NCBI GenBank assembly: GCA_910595805.1
Contig: CAJVCK010000002.1
Span: 1-64,000 of the forward strand
Length of the DNA stretch: 64,000 nucleotides
Source of the DNA: an uncultured Candidatus Thioglobus sp.
Lineage (GTDB): Bacteria; Pseudomonadota; Gammaproteobacteria; PS1; Thioglobaceae
Direction of reading: 5' to 3'
The notes under the pieces are model-generated. The model did not search any database, was not told the origin of the DNA, and was given only the letters and a program-made list of their open reading frames with translations. The position numbers and the translations under genes were made by a program. The stretch's first letter is position 1, and each line of letters begins with the position of its first letter. Of the stretch, positions 38,367 through 49,772 are shown piece by piece.

Positions 38367-39620
38367 TCATCGGTCAATCTCTCCAAATACAATATCCTGC
38401 GTTCCGATAATGGTTACTACATCAGACAACATATGCCCTTTTGCCATTTCATCCATAGCGGCTAAATGCGCAAAACCAGGCGCCCTAATCTTAACTCGAT
38501 ATGGTTTATTTGCACCATCTGAAATTAAATACACACCAAATTCGCCTTTCGGATGCTCTACTGCAGAATACACTTCACCTGCTGGCAAACAATAACCTTC
38601 TGTAAAGAGCTTGAAATGATGAATGAGTGATTCCATATCGTCTTTCATCTCAATACGACTCGGTGGTGCAACTTTATGATCATCACTCATAACCGGGCCT
38701 GGATTTTGACGCAACCAATCCACACATTGTTCAATAATATGATTAGACTGACGCATTTCTTCCATGCGTACCAAGTAACGATCATAACTATCGCCCGTCA
38801 CACCCACTGGAATATCAAACTCTAACTGATCGTAAACTGAATAAGGTTGGTTTTTTCTAAGATCCCAAGCCACGCCAGAACCTCGAAGCATTGGACCAGT
38901 AAAACCCAACTGCTTGGCACGGTTAGCTGAAACAATACCGATATTAACCAAACGCTGTTTCCAAATACGGTTGTCTGTCAATAAGTCATCATACTGTTTA
39001 ATACTCTTAGGGAATTCTTTAGCAAAGTCAGCAATAAAGTCTAACAATGAGCCTTGACGATTCTCATTCATGGCGTCTAGTTCTTTCGCAGTGCGGAAAT
39101 CTGTCTCTAAATACTGAGGCATTTTCTCAGGAAGGTCACGGTAAACGCCACCTGGGCGATAATAGGTCGCATGCATTCTTGAACCGGATACCGCTTCATA
39201 ACAATCAATCAGCTTTTCACGCTCACGGAAAGCGTAAAGAAAAATACTCATTGCGCCAACATCAAGTCCATGTGTACCTAACCACATCAAATGATTTAGA
39301 ATACGAGTGATCTCATCAAACATCACACGAATATACTTAGCTCTCTCAGGTACTTCAAGCTCAAGCATGGTTTCAATTGCCATAACATACGCATGCTCGT
39401 TACACATCATTGAAACATAATCTAAGCGATCCATGTAACCGATAGATTGGTTGTAAGGCTTAGATTCTGCTAGTTTTTCTGTACCACGATGAAGTAAACC
39501 AATATGAGGATCTGCGCGCTCAATCACCTCGCCGTTAATTTCTAAAATCAATCGTAAAACACCATGCGCTGCAGGATGTTGTGGACCAAAGTTAAGGGTG
39601 TAATTACGAATTTCAGCCAT
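38367..39620 (-). CDS. nuoD: NADH-quinone oxidoreductase subunit D
   Basis: NuoD is the 49-kDa-type subunit that forms the quinone-binding pocket with NuoB. The 417-residue protein has the N-terminal [14 protein letters not shown] with the quinone-pocket histidine, the [12 protein letters not shown] region, and the C-terminal DIVFGEIDR ending characteristic of the family. nuoC and nuoD are separate genes here (2 nt apart), unlike the fused nuoCD of E. coli. Confidence 0.97.
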   Translation of the reverse strand: MAEIRNYTLNFGPQHPAAHGVLRLILEINGEVIERADPHIGLLHRGTEKLAESKPYNQSIGYMDRLDYVSMMCNEHAYVMAIETMLELEVPERAKYIRVMFDEITRILNHLMWLGTHGLDVGAMSIFLYAFREREKLIDCYEAVSGSRMHATYYRPGGVYRDLPEKMPQYLETDFRTAKELDAMNENRQGSLLDFIADFAKEFPKSIKQYDDLLTDNRIWKQRLVNIGIVSANRAKQLGFTGPMLRGSGVAWDLRKNQPYSVYDQLEFDIPVGVTGDSYDRYLVRMEEMRQSNHIIEQCVDWLRQNPGPVMSDDHKVAPPSRIEMKDDMESLIHHFKLFTEGYCLPAGEVYSAVEHPKGEFGVYLISDGANKPYRVKIRAPGFAHLAAMDEMAKGHMLSDVVTIIGTQDIVFGEIDR

Positions 39621-39621
39621 C

Positions 39622-40236
39622 TTATTTCCTGATTACTCTTGGTACGTTTACGTTAGGCTCAATACTCACTGGCTCGTAAACCACACGACCTAAGTCTTCG
39701 TCATAACGCATTTCAACTTCACCAATCATTGGAAAATCTTTACGTAGTGGGTGACCAACAAAACCATAGTCTGTCAAAATTCGACGTAAATCAGTATGGT
39801 TTTCAAACAAAATACCCATTAAATCAAAAGCCTCACGCTCATACCAATCAGCTGATGCCCAAACACTCGTCACCGATTTAATAATTGGCTCTGCTTCATC
39901 AACAAACGACTTAACTCTTAATCGGTAATTTTTACTCACTGAAAGTAAGTGATAAGCCACAGCAAAACGTTGTTCATGCCTATCTTCGCTACCTTGTGCT
40001 TCACGTGCTCGGCCAAAACCTGAAGAGCTAGCATCAGCATCCCAATCAGATTGACCATAAGTCAAATAATCAACGCCACACAGGTCAATTAGTGTGTCGA
40101 AGAAGAAAAAATCTCTAAGCTTAAGACAAGCTGTAATAATGTCGTCAGAATCAACCGTTAAAGTAAGCTCACCAAAAGCTTCAACTAGGTTGTCTTCACC
40201 GAATTCTTCGATTAATTGTTCTTTTAAATCTTCCAT
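39622..40236 (-). CDS. nuoC: NADH-quinone oxidoreductase subunit C
   Basis: NuoC is the 30-kDa-type structural subunit of the peripheral arm and has no cofactor. The 204-residue protein has the family motif [22 protein letters not shown] split across 130-155 and the closing [10 protein letters not shown] stretch at about 65-80 ([18 protein letters not shown]) is a loop insertion relative to shorter homologues. It overlaps nuoB by one base. Confidence 0.95.
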   Translation of the reverse strand: MEDLKEQLIEEFGEDNLVEAFGELTLTVDSDDIITACLKLRDFFFFDTLIDLCGVDYLTYGQSDWDADASSSGFGRAREAQGSEDRHEQRFAVAYHLLSVSKNYRLRVKSFVDEAEPIIKSVTSVWASADWYEREAFDLMGILFENHTDLRRILTDYGFVGHPLRKDFPMIGEVEMRYDEDLGRVVYEPVSIEPNVNVPRVIRK

Positions 40237-40715
40237 TAAGTTCTCGCAATCGTATTAGTACGGCGAATTTTTTCTTGGAGCTGTAAGATACCGTAAAGTA
40301 GTGCTTCTGCTGTTGGTGGGCAACCTGGTACATACACATCAACCGGTACAATGCGATCACAACCACGCACAACTGCGTAAGAGTAATGGTAATAGCCACC
40401 ACCGTTTGCACAAGAACCCATTGAAATCACCCATCTTGGCTCAGGCATTTGATCGTAAACTTTTCTAAGGGCTGGCGCCATTTTATTGGTTAGTGTACCT
40501 GCCACAATCATTAAATCTGATTGACGAGGGGTTGGTCTAAATACAATACCGAAACGATCAAGATCGTAACGTGAAGAGCCTGCTTCCATCATTTCTACTG
40601 CACAACAAGCCAAGCCAAAGGTCATTGGCCACAAAGAACCTGTTCTTGCCCAGTTAATAACTTTGTCCAACGACGTGGTAACAAAGCCTTCTTTCATTAA
40701 GCCTTCAATTGCCAT
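40236..40715 (-). CDS. nuoB: NADH-quinone oxidoreductase subunit B
   Basis: NuoB carries cluster N2, the final electron carrier to quinone. The 159-residue protein has the unusual adjacent-cysteine ligand pair Cys37-Cys38 ([11 protein letters not shown]) plus Cys102 (MGSCAN) and Cys132 ([11 protein letters not shown]). Length and order are standard. Confidence 0.97.
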   Translation of the reverse strand: MAIEGLMKEGFVTTSLDKVINWARTGSLWPMTFGLACCAVEMMEAGSSRYDLDRFGIVFRPTPRQSDLMIVAGTLTNKMAPALRKVYDQMPEPRWVISMGSCANGGGYYHYSYAVVRGCDRIVPVDVYVPGCPPTAEALLYGILQLQEKIRRTNTIART

Positions 40716-40727
40716 ACTAAATAATCC

Positions 40728-41084
40728 TTATTCCCACTCTAGTGCGCCTTTCTTCCATTCGAAGACAAAACCCACTACCAATAAAAATAAAAAGATGCTC
40801 ATACTAATAAAGCCAAACCAGCCAAGGTCGGATTGAACGACTGCCCAAGGAAAGACGAAAGCAACTTCTAGGTCAAACAAAATAAATAAAATAGCAACTA
40901 AATAATAACGTACATTGAAATACATACGAGAGTCATCAAAAGCAGGGAATCCACACTCAAACTGGGAATTCTTCTCTTCGTCTGGTTTGCTTGGTCCTAA
41001 TAAATAGCCAATTAACATCGGGCCAACGCCAAATGCAATGCCTAAAAATATAAAAACCATGATAGGTAGATAGTTTTCTAGCAC
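40728..41084 (-). CDS. nuoA: NADH-quinone oxidoreductase subunit A
   Basis: NuoA is a three-helix subunit at the interface between the arms of complex I. The 118-residue protein has the loop [20 protein letters not shown] and the acidic helix [14 protein letters not shown]. The start codon is GTG at 41082-41084, with a GAGG ribosome site 5 nt upstream. It is the first gene of the nuoA-N operon, which extends to 26776. Confidence 0.96.
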   Translation of the reverse strand: MLENYLPIMVFIFLGIAFGVGPMLIGYLLGPSKPDEEKNSQFECGFPAFDDSRMYFNVRYYLVAILFILFDLEVAFVFPWAVVQSDLGWFGFISMSIFLFLLVVGFVFEWKKGALEWE

Positions 41085-41116
41085 CTAATCCTCTCTCTCC
41101 TTGATACAAGTCAAAT

Positions 41117-41144
41117 ATTATATCTAATGTTGAACAAGTAACAA
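41117..41144 (-). promoter_or_regulatory. Sigma-70-type promoter of the nuo operon
   Basis: On the minus strand TTGTTA (41139-41144) and a perfect TATAAT (41117-41122) are separated by 16 nt. Transcription would start near 41110, giving a leader of about 25 nt before the GTG of nuoA. It lies in the 78-nt gap after tldD. Confidence 0.75.
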
Positions 41145-41162
41145 AATATATTTCAGTATAAA

Positions 41163-42587
41163 TTATGCGTCTACTTCAGTACCACCTACTGTTAATTGGT
41201 CAATTTTCAAACTGGGTTGCCCAACACCAACTGGTACAGACTGGCCATCCTTCCCACATATACCAATACCACCATCTAGCTTAAGGTCGTTTGCCACCAT
41301 GGATATCTTCTTTAACACTTCATCACCTGACCCTATTAGAGTTGCCCCTTTAACTGGCAAGGTGATTTTTCCATTTTTAACTAAATAGGCTTCATTTGCT
41401 GAAAACACAAACTTGCCTGAGGTAATATCAACTTGTCCACCATCAAAATTCACCGCATACAGTCCATCATCCACTGAAGCAATCATATCCTCGACAGAGT
41501 CTTTACCGTTTAACATATAAGTGTTAGTCATTCTCGGCATAGGGATATGCGCATAAGATTCTCTTCTAGCATTACCAGTGGATTTTTCACCCATTAGACC
41601 GGCATTTAATTTATCAAATAAATAACCCTTTAAAATTCCATTTTCAATTAACGTGGTATTTTGTGTTGGCGTACCTTCGTCATCAATGGTTAAAGAACCG
41701 CGTCGATTAGCTAGGGTGCCATTATCAACAATGGTGCATTTTTCACTAGCCACCTGTTCGCCAATTTTCCCAGTAAAAACAGAAGTGCCTTTGCGATTAA
41801 AGTCGCCTTCCAAACCATGGCCAATAGCCTCATGCAATAACACACCCGGCCAACCCGGGCCCAATATCACCGGCATATTGCCTGCAGGTGCACCCTTAGC
41901 CTCTAAAGCAACCAAAGCCTGTCGAATCGCTTCTTTTGTGTAAATCTCTGTCAAGTTATGGTCGATAAAATAACGATAATCATAACGACCGCCACCGCCA
42001 CTTGAGGCTGACTCAATCCTGCCATCATGCTCAACAATTACACTGACACTCACACGCACCATCGGGCGATAATCCTTTTGATGAACGCCATCAGTTGATA
42101 CGATTAAGATTTCTGTGTAGGCACCTGATAAAGACGCACTAACCTGTTTAACCTTGGGTTCTTTTCTGGCAATTGAATCAATCTGCTTGAGTAGATCGAC
42201 TTTCTCTTCTGAAGTTAAACTACCTAATGGGCTCAACCCACTGTATTTAGACACTTGCGGCACTGATTGAAAAGTTTGAATGGGTTGTGAGGTCTGATTT
42301 TTAGAAATGCCTTTAGCAAAATTTACAGCCTCATTGATAGCGTTAATATTCAAATCGTCCGAATAAGCAAACCCTGTTTGTTCGCCTTTAACAGCCCGTG
42401 CACCCACGCCGTGACCAATATGATAAGTGCCAGACTTGACAATACCTTCTTCTAAAAACCAAGATTCGGCGACTGAATGCTGGAAATACAAATCTGCATA
42501 ATCCACTCCTTTAACTGCCAAAGAGGACAATAATGAAGTAATTTTTTCTTGATTTAGATGATGCTCATCTAATAATTGTTCAATCAT
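41163..42587 (-). CDS. tldD: Metalloprotease TldD
   Basis: TldD and its partner TldE form a zinc protease that degrades unfolded peptides and matures some ribosomal peptides. The 474-residue protein has the HExxxH zinc motif at His252-Glu253-His257 (LLHEAIGHGLEGD), the SSGGGGRYDY loop before it, and the C-terminal TLIGSGDEVLKKISMV typical of TldD. Its partner gene tldE (pmbA) is not in the window. It overlaps yhdP by 4 nt, the same order as in E. coli. Confidence 0.95.
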   Translation of the reverse strand: MIEQLLDEHHLNQEKITSLLSSLAVKGVDYADLYFQHSVAESWFLEEGIVKSGTYHIGHGVGARAVKGEQTGFAYSDDLNINAINEAVNFAKGISKNQTSQPIQTFQSVPQVSKYSGLSPLGSLTSEEKVDLLKQIDSIARKEPKVKQVSASLSGAYTEILIVSTDGVHQKDYRPMVRVSVSVIVEHDGRIESASSGGGGRYDYRYFIDHNLTEIYTKEAIRQALVALEAKGAPAGNMPVILGPGWPGVLLHEAIGHGLEGDFNRKGTSVFTGKIGEQVASEKCTIVDNGTLANRRGSLTIDDEGTPTQNTTLIENGILKGYLFDKLNAGLMGEKSTGNARRESYAHIPMPRMTNTYMLNGKDSVEDMIASVDDGLYAVNFDGGQVDITSGKFVFSANEAYLVKNGKITLPVKGATLIGSGDEVLKKISMVANDLKLDGGIGICGKDGQSVPVGVGQPSLKIDQLTVGGTEVDA

Positions 42588-45079
42588 AATGGTTCAATTA
42601 TAGGGTTAGCCCAGGGTCCTGTAATTTTATATTTAAACTCAATGATTTCATCCATTATTTGATTCAATATTTTGCCTTTAAATAGAGTGTAATCAGCTGC
42701 CCAAACGCCTAAACCCGCTAGACCACCTCCAGCTAAATATGTAGCAATTGGTATTGCATCACTAATTGCCGGCCATACTTGTGCTTCTAACTCGTAAGAT
42801 TGCTTGATAAAATCACTCTGTCCAGTTAATTGTATTTTGCTTGAAGTTGAATTAAGCTCGAAATGATCAATAACGGCTAATGACTTGCCAATGGTCAAAT
42901 TAGCTTTAATATCATCATACGTAAAGCCTTTGTCTGTTAAATCACCAACATCCATTCTTAAGCGTTTAGCAATCGATCTAATATTTAACAATGACAATAT
43001 TCGACCAAGATTTGGATCTTTATTACTAAAAACACCTTTTTGAACATGCATTTCTATTAAGCCAGACATTTGATTAAAGCTCATATTCCAAGGGGCGCAC
43101 TCACAAAATAAACGCATATCGAAATCAAACTGACCACCCTTGGCTTTTTCATCAATTTTAAGTCTATCTAAAAAATCTGATAACTTCTCTCCTTTCGCTG
43201 TTGCCTTCAAACTGGTTTTATCACCAGGATACCAAGCACCATTAAACACTAGTGTTTCTTTGTTTACGCCAACCCCTTCAATCTGTAAGTTATGAATATT
43301 TAAAACACCATCTTTAGACATTAGACGCATCTGTACATTTGGAAATTGATGACTACTATGCGATATATTTTGAGACCTTATATATAAGTCTTCTGGGAAG
43401 TCGTATGGTGTAATATCCCAATCACTTTCCGACGCTTGTGATGAAAATATTTCTAATCTTAAAACATTAACAACAAATAACGCCTCTTCTTGTGTAATTT
43501 CTAATTCACCTTCAGCGCCCTCAGAAATAAAATTAACTCGCCAAGGGTGATCTATTTTTTTTACAATATATAATTCTAGATCACTCTCTTTACGAGTAAT
43601 CTCCACACGAAACACTTCACTAGCGTCATGGGGGCGGTCATCTGGATTAATGCGAATATTGACAGGAATATTTTTTATCTCGCCAACACCACGAGAGCTG
43701 ATTTCATTGTTATGAAAACTTAACGTAGTATTAAAGTTTTTAACTGTAACATTTCTTAAGGTTGTTAATTGATTGTCTTTCAGTTTTAAATCAATATCCA
43801 AAATTGACTTTCTCTCATCTAAGGGCACTACTAACTTTAAATCTCCAGTCATCCCGCCTGTCAAAGTAAACTGATCTAGGGTCTCATTAATATTAGAATC
43901 AAGAGGGGATCTGCGTAAAAATTGAATAAAGTGCTCACTCTTAGTGTCTAAATTTCCTATTATTTCTACATCTTTTCCATCTAAATCCATATCCAAGATT
44001 TGCACTGTCATATCTTCTAGTTGCATGTCGTTAAGTTGTGCACTATTAACCATAACAACAATTTTCTTTCCATCAGTATGAATTGACGCATCTAAATTCT
44101 TCAGGTTTTCCCAATCAGAATTAAATAATAGCTCGGTCTCTTTTAACTGTGCATTAAACTGCATTTCAGTTGGTACATACTTTGATAAATTTTTCTTAAA
44201 TTGAAGCCTAATATCCTCTAAATCACCTGAAATAAAGCCACGCTGAATCCAGGCATGCGTTTCATTACCTAACAATTTCGTAGGAAGATATTGAGCAATT
44301 TTATTGGCTTTTATCTGATTCATCTGGCTTGAAAATTCAAAGACATCATCTCCCTGTTCAGTAAAAAACTTCAGATTAGATTTAATAGAGAGATCATGGT
44401 AATCAATGGATAGTGGGATGTTGATCAACTGATCAGATGATACTTGCGCTAAAGAAAGTGTCGCGCTTATATCAACTTTACTGTTGGTGATATCAGAAAA
44501 TCCTAAATCTAAATTTTGACCCAATACCGTCAACGTCAAATCAGATTCATCCCTTATAAACACCATTGGTGCAATTTCAAATGTTTGGGCACGTTCGATT
44601 AAAGTTTTTTGAATAGTCAGTGACTTAAAAAAATTAAGTACTCGTAGATTCTGTTTTGAGACTAATTGTTTGATATCATGAATGCCAAATTTATTTTCCT
44701 CTGTGTTGGTATCAGGATAGATCGTCAATGTATTTAAATAAACATCACTTGGATTATAAACATCATCAAATAAACTAAATAATTCGATTTTCCATCGCAA
44801 TGAATCAATAGAAGCGATGTCTCGCTGCTCAAGTGACGTTACATTAATATCATGCACCTTTAAAACTAAACCTTTTTGTTCAAAGTCAAAAGTAACTTTT
44901 TCTAGATTAACATGTAGACCACTAGCTGCAGACAATTGGTCTTCAATTGGCGTCTTAAGCAATGCTGGAAAAGTAACAAAAAAAGCAGTAATGAGGACAA
45001 TTAAGAGCCCAACAATAACACTAATCCAAGTGCTAAATTTGAGTACCTTGATGCCGTGGGACAATGTCTTTTCTATCAT
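42584..45079 (-). CDS. yhdP: YhdP-like AsmA-family protein (short form)
   Basis: YhdP belongs to the AsmA/TamB group of inner-membrane-anchored proteins that span the periplasm and are thought to carry phospholipids to the outer membrane. The 831-residue protein has one N-terminal anchor helix (about 17-37), a long beta-rich region and the AsmA-like C-terminal part (near 690-830: GVFSNKDPNLGRILSLLNI, YELEAQVWP). It is much shorter than E. coli YhdP (about 1,270), which suggests fewer repeat units in the lipid groove. The reading frame is intact. The yhdP-tldD linkage supports the call. Confidence 0.82.
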   Translation of the reverse strand: MIEKTLSHGIKVLKFSTWISVIVGLLIVLITAFFVTFPALLKTPIEDQLSAASGLHVNLEKVTFDFEQKGLVLKVHDINVTSLEQRDIASIDSLRWKIELFSLFDDVYNPSDVYLNTLTIYPDTNTEENKFGIHDIKQLVSKQNLRVLNFFKSLTIQKTLIERAQTFEIAPMVFIRDESDLTLTVLGQNLDLGFSDITNSKVDISATLSLAQVSSDQLINIPLSIDYHDLSIKSNLKFFTEQGDDVFEFSSQMNQIKANKIAQYLPTKLLGNETHAWIQRGFISGDLEDIRLQFKKNLSKYVPTEMQFNAQLKETELLFNSDWENLKNLDASIHTDGKKIVVMVNSAQLNDMQLEDMTVQILDMDLDGKDVEIIGNLDTKSEHFIQFLRRSPLDSNINETLDQFTLTGGMTGDLKLVVPLDERKSILDIDLKLKDNQLTTLRNVTVKNFNTTLSFHNNEISSRGVGEIKNIPVNIRINPDDRPHDASEVFRVEITRKESDLELYIVKKIDHPWRVNFISEGAEGELEITQEEALFVVNVLRLEIFSSQASESDWDITPYDFPEDLYIRSQNISHSSHQFPNVQMRLMSKDGVLNIHNLQIEGVGVNKETLVFNGAWYPGDKTSLKATAKGEKLSDFLDRLKIDEKAKGGQFDFDMRLFCECAPWNMSFNQMSGLIEMHVQKGVFSNKDPNLGRILSLLNIRSIAKRLRMDVGDLTDKGFTYDDIKANLTIGKSLAVIDHFELNSTSSKIQLTGQSDFIKQSYELEAQVWPAISDAIPIATYLAGGGLAGLGVWAADYTLFKGKILNQIMDEIIEFKYKITGPWANPIIEPL

Positions 45080-45139
45080 TCTAATGCAATGTTACATTAC
45101 GCGCTAACTAACAAGCAATAAATTCAACACAGTGTGTCT

Positions 45140-45628
45140 TTATCTCTGAATTTCAAATAAACCCCTATCCGTGTCTTTACGAACATTGTCCCAATCAAAT
45201 ACTTGCCCATTCATCGCAACATAAACGCCATTTTTTTTGTTTTGTACTGCGCTTAATGCTATGCCTAAATTAAACAATGCATCAGAATTATCAACTGAAT
45301 ACGGAATCATTGAACCGAACAAAACAATGGTTTTGTCTTTGATTTTTTCACCAAGTAGTTTGGCGGTATCAACCATAGTATCAGTACCATGAGTAATGAG
45401 AACATATCGCTCATCACACAACTGACATTTATCTAAAATCAGCGCCCGATCAGCATCAGTCGTCTCTAACGAATCTTTTAAGAATAACACCTCTGACAAC
45501 GTCTCAACCATAGAGCGACCACGATTAAGCATTTCGACAATATGCGTGTCGCCAAACTCTAACTTTCCTGTTAGCTCGTTATAGACCTTGTCAATGGTTC
45601 CGCCGGTAATAATAAGTTTGATTTTCAT
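45140..45628 (-). CDS. Asparaginase-like protein, N-terminal domain only
   Basis: The 162-residue protein matches the N-terminal domain of bacterial L-asparaginases: the first catalytic Thr motif ITGGTID (residues 7-13), the second motif THGTDTM (79-85) and the FGSMIP strand. Full asparaginases have about 330 residues with a second domain that completes the active site across subunits; here that domain is absent and the frame ends cleanly at LFEIQR. It may be one of the stand-alone asparaginase-domain proteins, whose activity is not well defined, or a remnant. It lies between yggS and yhdP on the same strand. Confidence 0.75.
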   Translation of the reverse strand: MKIKLIITGGTIDKVYNELTGKLEFGDTHIVEMLNRGRSMVETLSEVLFLKDSLETTDADRALILDKCQLCDERYVLITHGTDTMVDTAKLLGEKIKDKTIVLFGSMIPYSVDNSDALFNLGIALSAVQNKKNGVYVAMNGQVFDWDNVRKDTDRGLFEIQR

Positions 45629-45674
45629 GATTATATTGTATCAAATAAATTCCAAAATTTTACGAATGACTTGT

Positions 45675-46343
45675 TTAAGCCCTTTTTCCAAAGATATCCG
45701 TGCCGATACGCACAAAAGTAGCGCCATTTTCGATGGCCAATTCAAGATCTGAGCTCATCCCCATCGATAAAGTGTCTAAATTAGGGTGTTTTTTAAGTAT
45801 TTCAGCCATTTTTTGAAAACTTTGCTCAGCATTATCAGGATTAGGAATACACATAAACCCTCTTAACGCAATATTTCTGAAATTTTCAAAATGAGTGATA
45901 ATTTCATCAATTTCACCCTCTAAAACACCAGATTTAGTTACTTCGTTGTCAATATTGACTTGCAATAGCACATTAAGTTTGTCCATACCCTCTGGCCGTT
46001 GATCATTCAGACGTTTGGCAATTTTTAGTCGGTCGACACTATGTACCCAGCTAAAATTCTGGGCAATTTGCTTAGTTTTATTAGATTGAATCGGGCCGAT
46101 AAAATGCCAGATTAACTTTTGCCCTCCCAGAGGACTGCTGTTTAGCGCTTGATATTTTAGCGAATCAATTTTTTCTAGCGCTTCTTGAAGGTAGTTTTCA
46201 CCAAAATGACGTTGACCAGCATCAATGGCTTGTTGTAGGTCAGAAGCGGGCTTGGTTTTACCAACAGCGATTAATGTGACTTGATTTTTCGCATCAACAG
46301 CATTAATACGGTTTTGAATATTTTTTAAATTTTCAGCAATCAT
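45675..46343 (-). CDS. yggS: Pyridoxal-phosphate homeostasis protein (YggS/PLPBP family)
   Basis: This single-domain alanine-racemase-fold protein binds PLP and buffers vitamin B6 and amino-acid pools. It has LIAVGKTKPASDLQQAI with the PLP lysine, RHFGENYLQEALEKI, WHFIGPIQSNKTK, FMCIPNP and SMGMSSDLELAI, all diagnostic. The start is uncertain: ATGs at 46343, 46349 and 46373 are in frame and none has a clear ribosome site. The shortest (222 residues, MIAENLKNIQ) is chosen because homologues begin there. An extragenic repeat lies just upstream. Confidence 0.9.
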   Translation of the reverse strand: MIAENLKNIQNRINAVDAKNQVTLIAVGKTKPASDLQQAIDAGQRHFGENYLQEALEKIDSLKYQALNSSPLGGQKLIWHFIGPIQSNKTKQIAQNFSWVHSVDRLKIAKRLNDQRPEGMDKLNVLLQVNIDNEVTKSGVLEGEIDEIITHFENFRNIALRGFMCIPNPDNAEQSFQKMAEILKKHPNLDTLSMGMSSDLELAIENGATFVRIGTDIFGKRA

Positions 46344-46375
46344 GGGCATTAGTTCTAGCGAGCATTTTTTCATTA

Positions 46376-46444
46376 TGCAAGGCGGATTTAACAAAATGCG
46401 AAGGCGCGTAGCAAATCTACGTAACTGAGTATTTTGTTAAATCC
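46376..46444. repeat. Structured extragenic repeat, copy B (between yggS and pyrK)
   Basis: Perfect 14-bp arms (GGATTTAACAAAAT at 46384-46397, its complement at 46431-46444) enclose a 33-nt centre. The core 46401-46430 contains a small hairpin CGTAG/CTACG (46407-46411 with 46417-46421) followed by ACTGAGT. The box TGCAAGGC at 46376-46383 lies 25 nt before the core, exactly as in copy A at 38267. The element lies in the gap before yggS. Confidence 0.9.
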
Positions 46445-46472
46445 AACGCAGTCAGAATGGGAAAAGGAGAAG

Positions 46473-48201
<1,729 letters not shown>

Positions 48202-48252
48202 TTATTTTTCTAAAAAATAATCTTATTTGACGGGTATTTTACCAATATAAAG

Positions 48253-48660
48253 TTATTTAAATCTTTTATCGTATTTTTGTTGTAATTCAGCAGGCCACAG
48301 GCTATGAATATAATCTAACAAACCTTGTTTTTCTTCATCATTAAGCTTATCTTTAAAACCTGGCATCCAACCACCAAGTTTGGCGCCGCCATTGTTAATC
48401 GTTGACAATAATACTTGAGGAGAATGATGCCAAGCATGTGCTGTTCCATTTAACGGTGGCGCTGGAAAATTACCATTTGCAAGCTTTTGCTTCCAATCCC
48501 TAGTTAAACCTTGTGCACCTTTGCCATGACACGCAACGCAGTTTGTGTTAAAAGTTAGCTTTCCTAGTTGGATACTATCTTTGCTTTCTGCCTGCGCATC
48601 GTCACCATCAAAACATCCACTTATAAACAATGTGACTAGAATTAGTAATATTTTTTTCAT
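48253..48660 (-). CDS. Lipoprotein monohaem cytochrome c
   Basis: The 135-residue protein has a lipoprotein signal with lipobox ISGC (Cys16), so it is membrane-anchored and periplasmic. A class I cytochrome c domain follows: haem-binding CVACH at 41-45 and a likely axial Met99 in GGWMPGF. The segment AHAWHHSPQVLLSTINNGG matches small c-type cytochromes that sit near oxidases or sulfur-oxidation enzymes. Its electron partner is not known. It depends on the Ccm pathway whose genes lie at 8.5-12.3 kb. It overlaps hemW by 4 nt. Confidence 0.88.
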   Translation of the reverse strand: MKKILLILVTLFISGCFDGDDAQAESKDSIQLGKLTFNTNCVACHGKGAQGLTRDWKQKLANGNFPAPPLNGTAHAWHHSPQVLLSTINNGGAKLGGWMPGFKDKLNDEEKQGLLDYIHSLWPAELQQKYDKRFK

Positions 48661-49769
48661 AAAAACTGCTCAATTAAATCGTTTAAAAAATTATAACCTT
48701 TTTTACTTGGTGTTACCTCTTTACCCTCTATAGACAATAAGCCTAAATCTTGTGCTTGTTGTAATTGTTGTTCAATGATATGAGTAGGCTGCCCGGTGCG
48801 ACGCTCAAATAAATCAAGATTAAAACCTTGTTTTAGTCTTAAAGTATTGAGCATAAACTCAAACGATAAATTCTCTACTTGTTCAATAACACCTGCCGGA
48901 TCATTAACATAGTCTTTTGGTGATTTTGGTTTTCGTGTTCTTAAAACTGACAGACTTTGCCTGTCAGTTTTGGTAATCTTTCCATGGGCGCCTGCACCGA
49001 TGCCAATATAGTCGCCAAACTGCCAATAATTCAAATTATGCTTTGATGGAATTTTGCCAAAAGCAGATACCTCATAACGCTCAAATCCGTGTTGTTCTAA
49101 TAATGCCACACCTTGTTCACCCATGCGCCAAATATCATCATCTGCTGGCAAAGGTGGTGGAAACTTGGCAAACAAAGTATTAGGCTCAATGGTTAGCTGA
49201 TAAAAAGAAATGTGCTGTGGATTTAGATCAATTGCTTGATTAAGATCTGACAAACAGTCGTTAATACTTTGCCCTTCTAATCCATACATCAAATCAATAT
49301 TAAAATTATCAAATATTTGGCTTGCAGAGGCACAAGCCTTGCTTGCTTCTTGGGCACTATGAATGCGTCCTAACGATTTCAAATGTTGATTGTTAAAAGA
49401 TTGCACGCCAATCGAGAGACGATTAATGCCAATGTCTTTAAAGGCTTTGAATTTTTCAATCTCAAAGGTGCCTGGATTAGTCTCTAAGGTGATTTCAATA
49501 TCTTTATCAAAAGTTAACCTTGATTTTAAGCCAGAAAATAACTCACTCAATTCGCCTTCGCTCATCAAACTCGGTGTACCGCCACCAATAAAAATAGAAT
49601 GGATTGGTCGGCCTTGGATAGCGTCTAATTCGTTATCTAAATCTTTTAATAAGGTAACGATATAGCCTTTTTTATCTCCGGCTTCATGTGAGTTAAAATC
49701 ACAATATGGGCATTTTTTGACACACCACGGATAATGGATATAGAGCGATAATGGTGGCAGTGTTAACAA
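48657..49769 (-). CDS. hemW: Radical SAM haem chaperone HemW
   Basis: HemW (formerly called an HemN-like coproporphyrinogen oxidase) is a radical-SAM protein thought to deliver haem to respiratory enzymes. The 370-residue protein has the cluster motif Cys16-x3-Cys20-x2-Cys23 in PWCVKKCPYCDF, the IFIGGGTPSLM loop, ETNPGTFE and the HemN C-terminal domain. The single CxxxCxxC without the extra Cys of true HemN fits HemW. It lies 3 nt after rdgB and overlaps the cytochrome gene. Confidence 0.93.
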   Translation of the reverse strand: MLTLPPLSLYIHYPWCVKKCPYCDFNSHEAGDKKGYIVTLLKDLDNELDAIQGRPIHSIFIGGGTPSLMSEGELSELFSGLKSRLTFDKDIEITLETNPGTFEIEKFKAFKDIGINRLSIGVQSFNNQHLKSLGRIHSAQEASKACASASQIFDNFNIDLMYGLEGQSINDCLSDLNQAIDLNPQHISFYQLTIEPNTLFAKFPPPLPADDDIWRMGEQGVALLEQHGFERYEVSAFGKIPSKHNLNYWQFGDYIGIGAGAHGKITKTDRQSLSVLRTRKPKSPKDYVNDPAGVIEQVENLSFEFMLNTLRLKQGFNLDLFERRTGQPTHIIEQQLQQAQDLGLLSIEGKEVTPSKKGYNFLNDLIEQFL

Positions 49770-49772
49770 ATT

